A stretch of 24,325 bases of DNA, from contig JADRCO010000943.1 of assembly GCA_021464525.1 (NCBI GenBank), forward strand, positions 1-24,325. The letters run 5' to 3'. Numbering within the stretch: position 1 is the first letter of the stretch; every line of letters begins with the position of its first letter. Both the position numbers and the translations under genes were made by a program. Of this stretch, positions 8,303-17,762 are shown piece by piece. Origin of the DNA: Rhizophagus sp. LPA8_4_AMF (lineage: Eukaryota > Glomeromycota > Glomeromycetes > Glomerales > Glomeraceae). A model generated the notes under the pieces. It worked only from the letters and a program-made list of their open reading frames with translations. It did no database searches and was not told the origin of the DNA.

Positions 8303-10330
8303 TTACCTTATAGAGTATACCTTACACTCAATATTATTTTGTTTTGCTGATACTTTTGATTTTTTACTCTCACAAATAAAACAAGTTTTATTAGTTATAC
8401 TGCAATTACAATCGATATATTCTATGCTAATTTGCTTGCTTCTATGATTCAAGAAAATTGGTCTATAATTATCATCTTTTGATAGATATAAACTAATAAA
8501 TCTTGGATTTGGCTCTTTAAAATCAACAAGTGGATTTTTCCATCTGTTAAATTTAAAAGGAAATGATTCATAAGAATTATTAGGAGTAGTATTACTTAAA
8601 ATAACAATTGTACAAAAAGTAAATTTAGGTAAATTAACATAATGTTTGCCTTTTACACAATAAGAAAATGTATCTATTCTAAATTTATTATTTGAATGAG
8701 TATTGCAAAAATTATGACCAATAATAAGCGAATTATTTGAAGAATCCAAATCACTTAATATGGGAATTCCCAAGAAAGGAATATTTCTTGTTATTAAATC
8801 ACATTCTAATTGTAATTTCATACTATTAAAGAAACATGGACTTTCTGGATCATAGTCCTCTTTATTTAAATGAACACTTGTATTTGAAAGAACGTGGTTG
8901 AAATTTATATCATATCCAATAACCATTACATTAATTTTCAGTTGATATTTACATTGTTGAAATTTTTCTTGAATACCATGAATCATAATACTAGGCTTTG
9001 CCTTTGGTTTTCTGAAAATTTGACAGCTGAAAAAAACTTTTTTTGAATAATCATCAGCATTAACAACTGCTGCAAAGATATCACAATCAGTTTCTTCATT
9101 TAAAATAATATCTATGATATTTTCTGGTATATTTCCTAATTCAAAATCTCCATGCCTTCCTAGATCATATAAATCGTAGTTATAAGTTTCAGTACTTGTA
9201 TAAAGAATTTTCTTTCCGATAGATAGAAAGGATGCTCTACGTAAATCATCTGGTAAAAGTTGAAAAATACTTATAGGATTTTTCAATTCTATACACTCCC
9301 AGTTTTGATAATCATTTAAAGATTTAATCCAAGATTTTTCATCAAAATTTTCACCGTCAGGATGTTTCCCTCCAAGTAATCTCATGCGATTAAAACTATA
9401 GAAATTTGATATCTTTTTTAAATCACTAAAATCGCCACCTATTCTACAATTCAAAGGCCCAACACTAGCCCCTGAATCACTAAAACTGCCAAAACTACTT
9501 AAAAATTTACTGCTTGCATTTATAGAACCTTCTCCAGAATAGTCTGCAGAACTTTCTAAAGATATTACGAAATCTTTAAAATAAACCCTTCCTCCCAAAA
9601 TGATTTCAGTTGGAATGAATTGACCATACTCCTTAGTAATTTCCTTAAATCTCTTAGGATCTTTGGATTCTATGGCATCTTTGAGATCATCCTTAAAATC
9701 GTCGGTCAATTCCAAATTATCTTTATTAAATTTCAGAAATAACTTGCCAAGTTCCGTATATTGATATTTTAGTTTAATTTCGTTATTAAAATTTTCATCT
9801 TTCAATCCTTTTATTGATATTCCTAAATTTACAAAATTAATTATATTAGCATCATCTCCATCTCCTTCAATAAATAAATTAGTTTTCCTCATCCAATCTT
9901 CTTTTGATTCAAATTTGAATTCTCCTTTTTTATATCCTTCAGCATTAATTTCAGTTAATTCACAATCTTTCATTATAAATGCTCTATTATTAGCTTTCTT
10001 TATTCCATCAAAACTCATAGTACGTCCATAATCTAACTTATGTTTCTTATTCAAGATACTTCGACCTGGTCTTGAATTATTCATCAAATATAAATAATTA
10101 CATGAATTAACATCATCAATAATTTCTCTTAAAAGAAAGTCTTCTTCATATTCATTTACTATTTCAGCAAATTCGTTTTCAGGAGACTTTTTTGAGAACG
10201 ATAATGTATCATTAATAGTATTATGCTTTTCAAGTTCTTTACGAATGTTGGACAAATTTTCTGTTAAGCTTAAACGATATAGTTTGGGGTTTTGGTCGCC
10301 TATAGTTTTAATAAATACAATGGAAGACAT
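8303..10330 (-). CDS. MACPF-like protein A2
   Basis: 675 residues, a paralogue of A1 with the same order of blocks throughout. The MACPF signature is Y235-G236 to G246-G247, a second L-G-G-K-H-P lies at 319-324, W-I-K-S-L follows, and then N-P-I-S-I-F. The stretch between the two G-G pairs is 16 residues longer than in A1 and includes a Ser/Gly/Phe-rich insert (about 271-290) where the family's second membrane-inserting helix cluster normally lies. The C-terminal Cys cluster is C641-x-C643-x6-C650-x2-C653. There is no signal peptide and no long hydrophobic segment. It is divergent from B2. The start at 10330 is the first ATG and matches A1, with M-S-S-I-V-F-I-K-T-I against M-S-D-I-F-I-K-T-V. 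Pore formation is an inference from the fold signature only. Confidence 0.85.
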   Translation of the reverse strand: MSSIVFIKTIGDQNPKLYRLSLTENLSNIRKELEKHNTINDTLSFSKKSPENEFAEIVNEYEEDFLLREIIDDVNSCNYLYLMNNSRPGRSILNKKHKLDYGRTMSFDGIKKANNRAFIMKDCELTEINAEGYKKGEFKFESKEDWMRKTNLFIEGDGDDANIINFVNLGISIKGLKDENFNNEIKLKYQYTELGKLFLKFNKDNLELTDDFKDDLKDAIESKDPKRFKEITKEYGQFIPTEIILGGRVYFKDFVISLESSADYSGEGSINASSKFLSSFGSFSDSGASVGPLNCRIGGDFSDLKKISNFYSFNRMRLLGGKHPDGENFDEKSWIKSLNDYQNWECIELKNPISIFQLLPDDLRRASFLSIGKKILYTSTETYNYDLYDLGRHGDFELGNIPENIIDIILNEETDCDIFAAVVNADDYSKKVFFSCQIFRKPKAKPSIMIHGIQEKFQQCKYQLKINVMVIGYDINFNHVLSNTSVHLNKEDYDPESPCFFNSMKLQLECDLITRNIPFLGIPILSDLDSSNNSLIIGHNFCNTHSNNKFRIDTFSYCVKGKHYVNLPKFTFCTIVILSNTTPNNSYESFPFKFNRWKNPLVDFKEPNPRFISLYLSKDDNYRPIFLNHRSKQISIEYIDCNCSITNKTCFICESKKSKVSAKQNNIECKVYSIR

Positions 10331-10582
10331 TATACCGTTTTAAGAATTAAATCAATTATTTCCTATACAAAAAAACACAAATCCTTATTTATCCGTTAAG
10401 CCGAACTTAATTCTGGTGATCGTAACGGTACACCAATGTTACATCAACGGTACGCCAATGTTACATCAACGTTACATCAATTACGTACGCACTGTATATA
10501 TTAAAAAAAAATAGCGTAACTCATGATCGGCAATAATATTTTTATATTTTGGTTTTTTACTTTTTTTGTCATAAAAGAAAAT
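10331..10582. promoter_or_regulatory. Shared bidirectional promoter region A2/B2
   Basis: The two start codons are about 250 bases apart. A 22-base unit (AACGGTACACCAATGTTACA plus TC) is at 10424-10445, repeated with one change at 10446-10467, and followed by a partial third copy from 10468. Each full unit contains ATGTTACA, the reverse complement of TGTAACAT in the A1/B1 gap. GATCGGCAATAA just 5' of B2 is also kept in B1 (from 3044). An ATG at 10523 could extend B2 by 20 hydrophobic residues, but B1 has TTG at that site. Confidence 0.5.
10424..10480 (+). repeat. 22-base tandem repeat in the A2/B2 promoter
   Basis: Two units differ only by A/G at the tenth base, and a third unit is truncated (AACGTTACATCAA). 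The repeat lies midway between the divergent start codons, so it may be a multiplied protein-binding site; that role is inference. Confidence 0.75.
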
Positions 10583-10806
10583 ATGAAACAGTGGATTGAC
10601 CAAAGGTTAAACGATGGAAATATTAATTATTTTGTTTATGATGAATTTAATAATCTAGAAGCTTTATGTCAAACTGTGAAAAAAGCTAATTGGGAAAATC
10701 GAAACGTTACCGTTGCATTGAAAGTTTTGAATAACTTCAATATTCCTGATAGCGATCTTAAAGAATTTATTATTAAGGTATAAATAAATTTTTATTTTTT
10801 ATTTTT

Positions 10807-10851
<45 letters not shown>

Positions 10852-13800
10852 TTGTAATAAATAAGTTTAAAAGTTTAACAAATAAATTATATTTACTATA
10901 TAGTTAAAAGCTCTTCGTATAATTTACTTTAATCAAAACATCAATCGTTTTTATGGGATAACGAAAGGTTTATAACAATCCATTTATTTATATTACTAAT
11001 GGTGTTAGAAATACAAAATTTAAATCAAACAATCTCATTATTTAATTAATAGGCTCCGATGGAAATTATTTTTTGATATTGGAATACGCTAACAAAGGGA
11101 ATCTGAGAGATTATTTAAAAAATAAATTCGGTAAATTACAATGGGATGACAAAGTTCATATGGCTCTAGATATTACCAGAGGATTAATGTGTTTACATTC
11201 CAAGAAAATTATTCATGGAGATTTGGTAATTTAGGATTTTAATTGATCGTTAATTTCTGCGTCATAATTTAAATATTAATTATTATTTTTACTTATTATT
11301 AAGCATGCACATAATATTTTGGTTCATCATGGTACATTAAAGATTGCAGGATTCGGATTATTCAAGCAAATGGAATCTACATTAGCATCTGAAAATTTAG
11401 TTTATGTTGAACCACATTACCTTCGTGACCAAAGTTATAAGCGAGATATGAAATCTGATATTTATAGCTTGGGTATTCTTTTATGGGAATTGTCAAGTGG
11501 TCGTCCACCTTTTTCTAACTATGTACATGGTTTAGCTCAATTAGAGAACGAACTTTTAAATGGATTAAGAGAAGTACAGATTGAAAATACACCTTTGGGA
11601 TACGTGCAGCTTTACCAAAAGTGTTGGCAAGATGATCCAAATATAAGACCTACAATTAATGAAGTTCATAATATTTTATCTCACTTAAAATCACAAATCA
11701 ACAAAACCAAAAATGAGCACCATATGGACTTGGAATATAAAGAAATGTCTGCAAAAATTATTGCGGAAATATTTGGAAGTTCATTAAGTGAACAACAAAT
11801 AATTAGACAATTTAGGTTAAATCATGGATTAATTTTAACGGAGGATAGTATACGACCAAGTAAGCAAGCTGTTATTTCTGAAAATGGTGAATTGAAAATG
11901 AACGTATACGAAGGTCAACCTTTAGTATACACGTATATTAATTCTGAAGGAAATAATGCTAAACCATTGGATATATGCATCAATTTTCCCATTGCTGAAA
12001 TTATTTACAAAGGAAATTTGCTAGAATCCTTTTCAAAAAATATGGATGTCGACGATGAACTGCATGAATTATATGGTCATTTTCTTGCAAGTAAATTTTT
12101 GGTCGGTAGCCAATTGATTATCAAAGATTTTAATTTAGCTAATTCAACACAGAGGAATATGTTAGAATTTTATTTATTCCATGTATATAATTTGACTAAA
12201 TTCTCTACGGAAATTCAGATCAATAATGTATTTACTTTGAATCTTTTACCAAAAATAGTAACATTGGATGGGAAAGAATTAGATACTCATGAAAAATTTG
12301 TTAAATGGATGAATGAATTGTACCAAAAGAAATCAATATATTTAACTTCTTATGATGATCTTATTCCTATTTCTCAATTAAGAACGGGATCAATGGATGA
12401 ATCTGAAATTTTTAACGAAAAACTTCCCGGAGTGGCTAATTTTAAAGAGAAATTAAGTTTAGAAGAATGGCTTGGAAATGCGATTCATAATAATCTGATA
12501 AATTGGGCCAGAGACTTTCGGCTTTTTCGGGGATTAATAATTAATAAAAATAATTATAAAGTAGAAAATAGCAAGAAAAATGCCATTAATTTTATCAAAA
12601 TTCCTAAAGTCAATTTACAGCATAAATATTGTTTGAAAATAATTAATCCGAAAACTAAGTTGGAAGAAAAATTAATATCAAATAATATCTTTTCGTTTAA
12701 AAGTACCATACCTTTCTCTTTTATTAAAAGTAATAATGAAAGTTGTGGAAAATATAATCATATTCTGATTAAGTGTGAACAATTTGAAATCCTCTTAAAT
12801 AAGGATCATATAAAACCTACAAAGGAATTTGAACAAGTTATAGAAGAAGCACTTAATAGTATGAAACCCTTAAAAGCTTTACAAGATATATTTAATGAAT
12901 ATGGTCATTTATTTCCACAAAGAATTGTATTGGGAAGGTCTCTTAAAAACATTTTTTCGAATATTTCATCATTTAATACGTTTAATGATGCTAATAATGT
13001 TAATGAAATATTTGAATCATTAAATAATTTAGATATTTCATATTTTTTGACACAAAAGGGGAAAATTATCGAAAAAAATGATTTATTTCATTGGATTCAA
13101 AAAAATAATCATTTGGAGATTATTGAACTTGACTATATTATTCCTCTCTACAAAATTCTTAAAGCGGGGCAACGAAAACAAATAGATGATATATTGAATA
13201 ACGATTTTAGAGTTATATTGACAGGAATTACTGATTTAAAAGATCTAAATAATAATAACATTGAGCATTACAAACGAATTAATTTAGTATCGTCATTAGG
13301 AAATGAAGATTATGAAGTATTTGGATCAATTATTTCAAATGATTTAAAATTAGAAGAATTTTATGTTAATTTTGGATTATATGACTTTAATGGATTTTGC
13401 GCAATAATAAAAAAATTAAAAGAAACGAGTATTGATATAACACAATGTAATGTTTTTTGGATGATTATTGGAAATCCTTTAAAATTATCAGTTTTTAGCC
13501 AAAATAATCGAAATGTTTTAGTTAAATGTTTTAAAGGATCAATATCATTACAACCTAATCAATTAAATCATCATATTAAAATCCCTTTTCCATTAATACA
13601 AAAAGATACTATTTTTTTTAATGCACCTTCTAAAGAATTTGAACATAGAACTATCAATTTAATTAGTTGGACACATGATTCTATTGATATTGAGTCAAAA
13701 TTTTTTGATGATAATAGAAATAATTCTTCATCCAATAATGAAATAGCGATGAGTATAGACTTAAATATTTGCGTTCTATCTTCATTTTACGAAAATCTAA

Positions 13801-14603
13801 AAATTGATAATAGAAAAGAGGAATATTCTTTAAATCTAATTGGAGATATTTTAACTGAAAATCTATTTACCCAGCAAGAAACTCATACACTATTACCAAA
13901 TACAAAAGAACTTCTCGATAATCAGTTAAATAAACTCTCTATTAATGATGAAGTTACTGTTTCAATAGGTAAATATTTTATAATTTTTTAACAAAATATA
14001 TCGATAAATTTTATATTAACATTTCATTTTAATAAACTTGATAATCATTTAAAAGTTAAGGATATTGACAGAAGCCTCTTATTTCCTTGTCCCCACTCAA
14101 TTCTCGATTCACTATCCAAAGCTGTTTTTGTAACTGGTTTTACAATTTTTCGCAGAAGACTGACTGACGTTTTAAAACAATCAAATCTGTCTCATGATCA
14201 AATTAAGGTTTCAAGAATTGCACCTAATATTTGGTTAACAGCAAGTATTTCTGAAAAAGAAAGTTATAATAAAATGGCTAAGAATATTAAGAATAAGCGT
14301 AAATTAAGCAGTAAAATACAGTTTAAATATTTTGAAAAATCAAAATTAAAATCATCATCATTTCGAAAAAAACCTTTTCAATTACAAAAAAAATCGCCTT
14401 CAATATTATCTTTTCAGGAAGATTCATCTTCAATATTACCAATGTTAACAACATTACCTTTACCATCTTTTCAGGAAGAATCATCTTCAATATCGTCCTT
14501 TCCAACTTTTCAGGATGAATCATGTTCAACAATATCATTTCCGTCTTTTCAGGAAGAATCACCATCTTTTTTATCCCAACATTCCAGGAAGGATCATAGT
14601 TAA
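10583..14603 (+). CDS. Pseudokinase with MACPF-like region and HMG-like tail, B2
   Basis: Proposed exons are 10583-10777, 10904-10967, 11053-11225, 11304-13968 and 14056-14603, giving 1214 residues with consistent phases. The kinase-like part keeps the strand-3 Lys (V-A-L-K-V-L) but has no glycine loop, has H-G-D-L for H-R-D-L, and has G-F-G for D-F-G. The middle region matches B1 closely (L-H-E-L-Y-G-H-F, E-G-Q-P-L-V-Y-T-Y). Y677-G678 to L-G and a later H-W-I-Q form the MACPF-like block. The last exon has no in-frame ATG upstream of 14274, so it needs a spliced start. It encodes T-G-F-T-I-F-R-R-R, then S-R-I-A-P-N-I-W and S-E-K-E-S-Y-N-K-M-A, the pattern of an HMG box (about 1055-1108), then a Ser-rich repeat tail. 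Without the last splice, translation would stop at 13991. An earlier ATG at 10523 is possible but not favoured. Confidence 0.75.
10809..10849 (+). repeat. Run of 41 T in B2 intron 1
   Basis: An uninterrupted T tract ending in AG lies inside intron 1 (10778-10903) of B2. It makes this intron 126 bases against 79 in B1. It may be a grown polypyrimidine tract or the scar of a reverse-transcribed insertion on the other strand. Length in the assembly may be unreliable. Confidence 0.9.
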
Positions 14604-14680
14604 TATCACCTTTTCCAACTTCTCAGGATGAATCATCTTCAACATCATCTTTTCATCAAAAATCGTCGAGGAAGTCATAA
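14409..14680 (+). repeat. Ser-rich tandem repeat, continuing beyond the B2 stop
   Basis: About six units of the type [CT]TTTTCAGGA[AT]GAATCATC (protein S-F-Q-E-[ED]-S-S-S) occur, separated by 30-60 bases. Four lie in the B2 frame. The fifth (about 14577) is out of frame, and the stop at 14601-14603 follows. The sixth (about 14615) and a terminal S-S-R-K-S-stop continue in another frame. Each unit also contains a strong 3' splice-site-like CTTTTCAG. Confidence 0.7.
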
Positions 14681-15154
14681 TTTAACATACATTTAAATGA
14701 ATATATCATGTTATTTTTGGTTAAAAGTATATGAAATTTTAAAAATCATCTCTAGACGTATAATGATTTCTTAAATGTAGTGTTTATGGGGGAAATGGTC
14801 ACTGTCATTGTACATTTGTACTTATTCGAAGAATTAAATTCCATTTTTATGAATGCAGTTTATGACTTAATAAAGTCCTTAATTGTCATGAAAATTAACG
14901 ATTCTTTTTCATAGTTATTTATTACGTAAATACGTATGTATGAAATTATATGATTAAGTTTATAAATTACATTACGTACTGTATGTAGAAAAATTTGCAC
15001 GAAAAAAAATGATTGGTGAGCAGTTCAGATATAGTTGTTTATACAAATAGTCAAAACGAGCGTAGATTGTGGAAGAAGAAAGGGTTGTACACTTTTTTTA
15101 GTTCGAACACTTTGTATGCAATAATGGATTAAATCTGAAATTTGTAAAGGTTAA
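14681..15154. other. Intergenic, nothing recognised
   Basis: AT-rich sequence with stops in all frames. No RNA gene, repeat or regulatory structure that I can support. Confidence 0.6.
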
Positions 15155-15361
15155 AGTGATAAATGGAATGAATTAACTGGTAAAGTTGCAAAAGAGGGTT
15201 ATTTAGAAGAAAAGTCAACGATCAAAAGAAAAGATGGATTCGTTAAAACACAAAATATACTGAGGAAAGGAATTTTACTAAAAAATACTCCAGGAGCACA
15301 AAGCAAAATGAATGATATTAGACCCAAATATAAGAAAAATGTGATATTATTAGTCGTATAG
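15155..15361 (+). pseudogene. Orphan coding fragment, Lys-rich
   Basis: An open frame of 68 codons without a usable start reads K-W-N-E-L-T-G-K-V-A-K-E-G-Y near its beginning and ends V-I-L-L-V-V before TAG. Composition and codon use look like coding sequence rather than chance. It is bounded upstream by a stop at 15152-15154 and has no neighbouring exon I can join. I do not recognise the family; a fragment of a transposon or of a duplicated gene is most likely. Confidence 0.35.
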
Positions 15362-15629
15362 AAAGCGTAATTATTATGTCACAACAATAAATAACTAGTG
15401 GGACTGATACATCACTACTACATAGGCACTAGATTTTTACTATGCATGATTCCGCTAGAAAATATGAAAAGAAATATTTGGATATAAGGAAGACAGAAAG
15501 TTAATGTAAATGTCGCTTATGTTGCTGTTACTGTTGTTGCTGATTCGTAAATTCTAATTAACGTCCAATTTTTTTATTTCCTCATTGGCCTTGATTTATA
15601 ATAACAGAAAGTCACCAATGACGATGATG

Positions 15630-16044
15630 TTGTACCGTACCAATTTTTTTTTTTTTTTTTTTAACCAAACCCATACGGGCAGGTCTCTAAAACGGTAAGC
15701 GTTTATTAATTAGAAAAATCCGACTGGATTGATACAAATAAACACCTAGAAAATGCCCAGATAAACCCGAACACCCTCTATAACTGAGTTCAATCTAGTC
15801 TAAAATAAACACGCACTAACTAAACTAATTCAGATGTGTAAAAAAAAACTCAAAAAGAAAAATACAATCCTCGAAAACCTAATCCAAATTAAATTCTTCT
15901 ACCAATAATTAGAAATAAAAACTAACTAAAGAATTAAAAGTTTGGCTAAAATCTAATGCTGGGCAAATCCCTATTTGTATCCAGTCTAATTAGATCACTT
16001 CCACTGACCTCTCAATCCCTTTCGTTTTTTGTACCGTACCAATT
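15630..16044 (-). mobile_element. SINE or truncated LINE insertion with target-site duplications
   Basis: The 16-base direct repeat TTGTACCGTACCAATT occurs at 15630-15645 and 16029-16044. Just inside the left copy is a T run to 15662, the poly(A) tail of an element on the minus strand, preceded on that strand by CTGCCCGTATGGGTTTGGTT. The body of about 370 bases has no long open frame. No clear tRNA-type A and B boxes were seen, so it may be a non-tRNA SINE or a 5'-truncated LINE. It landed inside an older repeat that starts with a TGTACC motif. Confidence 0.75.
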
Positions 16045-16489
16045 ATTAACAATTTGGTATTTTTTAAATTCAATACTAATTCATACCAAATTCCAAAGAA
16101 ATTTTCCTATGTTTTGATCTTTTTCATAAAACTTAATGATTTATTAATACTGTAATAATACCAATTCCAAATTAATAAAAATTCCTAAATAATATTAAGT
16201 GGTGGTAATTAATGCTGCACCAATTTTTGAAGGATTGAAAAATATCTAGCTTGGAGTTGATATATAATTACTACTTACACATCCATAAGCTTTTTTCGCG
16301 TCATGATAATCACAGTTTTCTACAATTTGATAACAATGATTTAAATTCCATATTGGCTACACTATAACTACATCATTAGACAATGAAACACTAGATATTT
16401 TGATATCGCATCATCATAAAGGTAAAGAATGAAGAAAATCTCGTGAATAAGTAGCGTTCAATCCTTAAATATTCTTATTTACACTTGAT
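16045..16489. repeat. Intergenic with dispersed repeat, copy 2
   Basis: At about 16150-16237 the order ACTGTA, ATACCAA, CTAAATAATATTAAG and GCACCAATTTTTGAAG parallels the stretch at 7741-7816. Sequence before it (ACAATTTGGTATT and ATACCAAATTCC) contains inverted TTTGGTA motifs, which suggests the remains of a MITE interrupted by the retroinsertion to its left. No gene seen. Confidence 0.35.
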
Positions 16490-16867
16490 CCAGATTCCTG
16501 ATGTTGATTTGTTATTAAGAGAATTATTAGCGCCTGTAAATTTTCGCGACATAATGATTTCACGAGAACTTTCTACAGAAGTCTCTGATGATATTTGTGG
16601 TAAAATTTGTGATGTAAAATTTGGGATGGGTCATTCTCATTGAAATATTTCGAAATTTACGATGAAACAATTCTTTTGAATCTTATCCGCATCATCATCC
16701 TAAATTAATAAAAAAAAATATATTTTATATTTTATAATCAATAAAAATTTTTTTACTTACTCTTGTAAAGATTAGAGTACTCTTCCGGCGTATCCTCTGC
16801 TTTCACTATATCCCTCAAAGATATTCAAAAATAACGCGCCAACGTTATAAACATCACTTTCCTTCTT
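16490..16867 (-). pseudogene. Decayed TKL-type kinase gene fragment
   Basis: On the minus strand from 16867 the frame reads K-K-E-S-D-V-Y-N-V-G-A-L-F-L, the region after the activation loop in Glomeromycotina kinases. A shift of frame then gives D-T-P-E-E-Y-S-N-L-Y-K, the family's block before C-W. A good donor GTAAGT follows (16760-16755). Beyond a possible acceptor near 16700, broken frames contain P-Q-I-S-S-E-T-S-V-E, like the Ser-rich tails of the family. The segment between the two blocks is missing, and no junction restores an open frame. It is therefore a relic, separate from B1 and B2. Confidence 0.55.
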
Positions 16868-17375
16868 AAGAATATATTTTTCAAGATGAATATTTTTATT
16901 CCATCTAAAGTTGTTGAAGAAGTTGAAAAAATTGAAGCTGATGAAGTTGATAACGTTGATGAAGTAATGTTAATTCAGAAGAGTTTGATAGTGCAAAGAT
17001 AAAAACTAAAGGAATACGCTTACTTTATCGAATCAATTAATTTAATTAAACCATTAATTATGTTTCTAGAACGTAAATCTCAGTCGTGTTCATGTAAAAC
17101 ATTTTATTGCACTTGATAATTTAATATTCCAATCTGTATTTGTCTTGTCAATTCAATGAAGGTAACGTACCACACATCTGTCATTGCACTTCGACGGGAT
17201 TCATTTTTTTAAATAATTACGTATTCTCATCTTGCGTATCATGACACCAATAAATAATATTTGCCTACAACAAAATAAAAATCTTTTTAATATTTCTTTC
17301 TCTTTTTAGGAATCATAATTTAGAAAAAAATATATATTTTTTGATAATTACTTGAATAAAGTTTTCGTTATTCCA
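16868..17375. other. Intergenic, no supported gene
   Basis: A 38-codon frame from ATG at about 16885 (+) is acidic and repetitive (E-E-V-E-K-I-E-A-D-E-V) and might be a leftover tail of a gene, but nothing supports expression. The rest is AT-rich with no feature. Confidence 0.5.
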
Positions 17376-17382
17376 TGAAGCC

Positions 17383-17752
17383 TAGTGATGGGGTCGGTTC
17401 GATTACGTAATTTCGAGCGGTTTTTGGAACCGATCCAAATATCGTGGGTTTCGAACTTATATGAGCCAAAAATCCTATTGGGAATAGAGAAACACTTATT
17501 ATTTTACAATAAATAAATAAAAAGAAAATTTGTCAAAAACTATTTTAATAGCTTTTAAAAATTGAACCGAACCGGTTCCGAACCGGTTAACTATTGATTG
17601 TTAACCCAATCAATTTTTTTTTAATTCATCATCAACACGTGTTCTACTTGTGTCTTTAATTTGACACATGTAGCTCATATTTTTCTTAATGGGAACCGAA
17701 GCGGAACCGATGGCGAACCGAAATGGAACCGAACGAACCGTCCCCATCCCTA
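17383..17752. mobile_element. 370-base MITE-like element, hAT style
   Basis: Terminal inverted repeats TAGTGATGGGGTCGGTTCG (17383-17401) and CGAACCGTCCCCATCCCTA (17734-17752) match in 17 of 19 positions. TGAAGCC lies directly outside the left end (17376-17382) and three bases beyond the right end (17756-17762), a probable imperfect target duplication. Inside, short GAACCG/CGGTTC motifs repeat in both orientations near both ends and around AACCGGTT. There is no open frame, so movement would depend on a transposase elsewhere. Confidence 0.7.
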
Positions 17753-17762
17753 AATTGAAGCC

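Noticed and set aside
10523..10582. 20-residue hydrophobic N-terminal extension of B2 as a membrane anchor
   Set aside because: The corresponding site in B1 is TTG and the sequence there is out of frame, so this is more likely 5' untranslated sequence.
14323..14565. 80-codon minus-strand frame
   Set aside because: Antisense shadow of the Ser-rich repeat in the last exon of B2.
16885..17001. 38-codon acidic frame
   Set aside because: Short, repetitive, with no supporting exon or domain.
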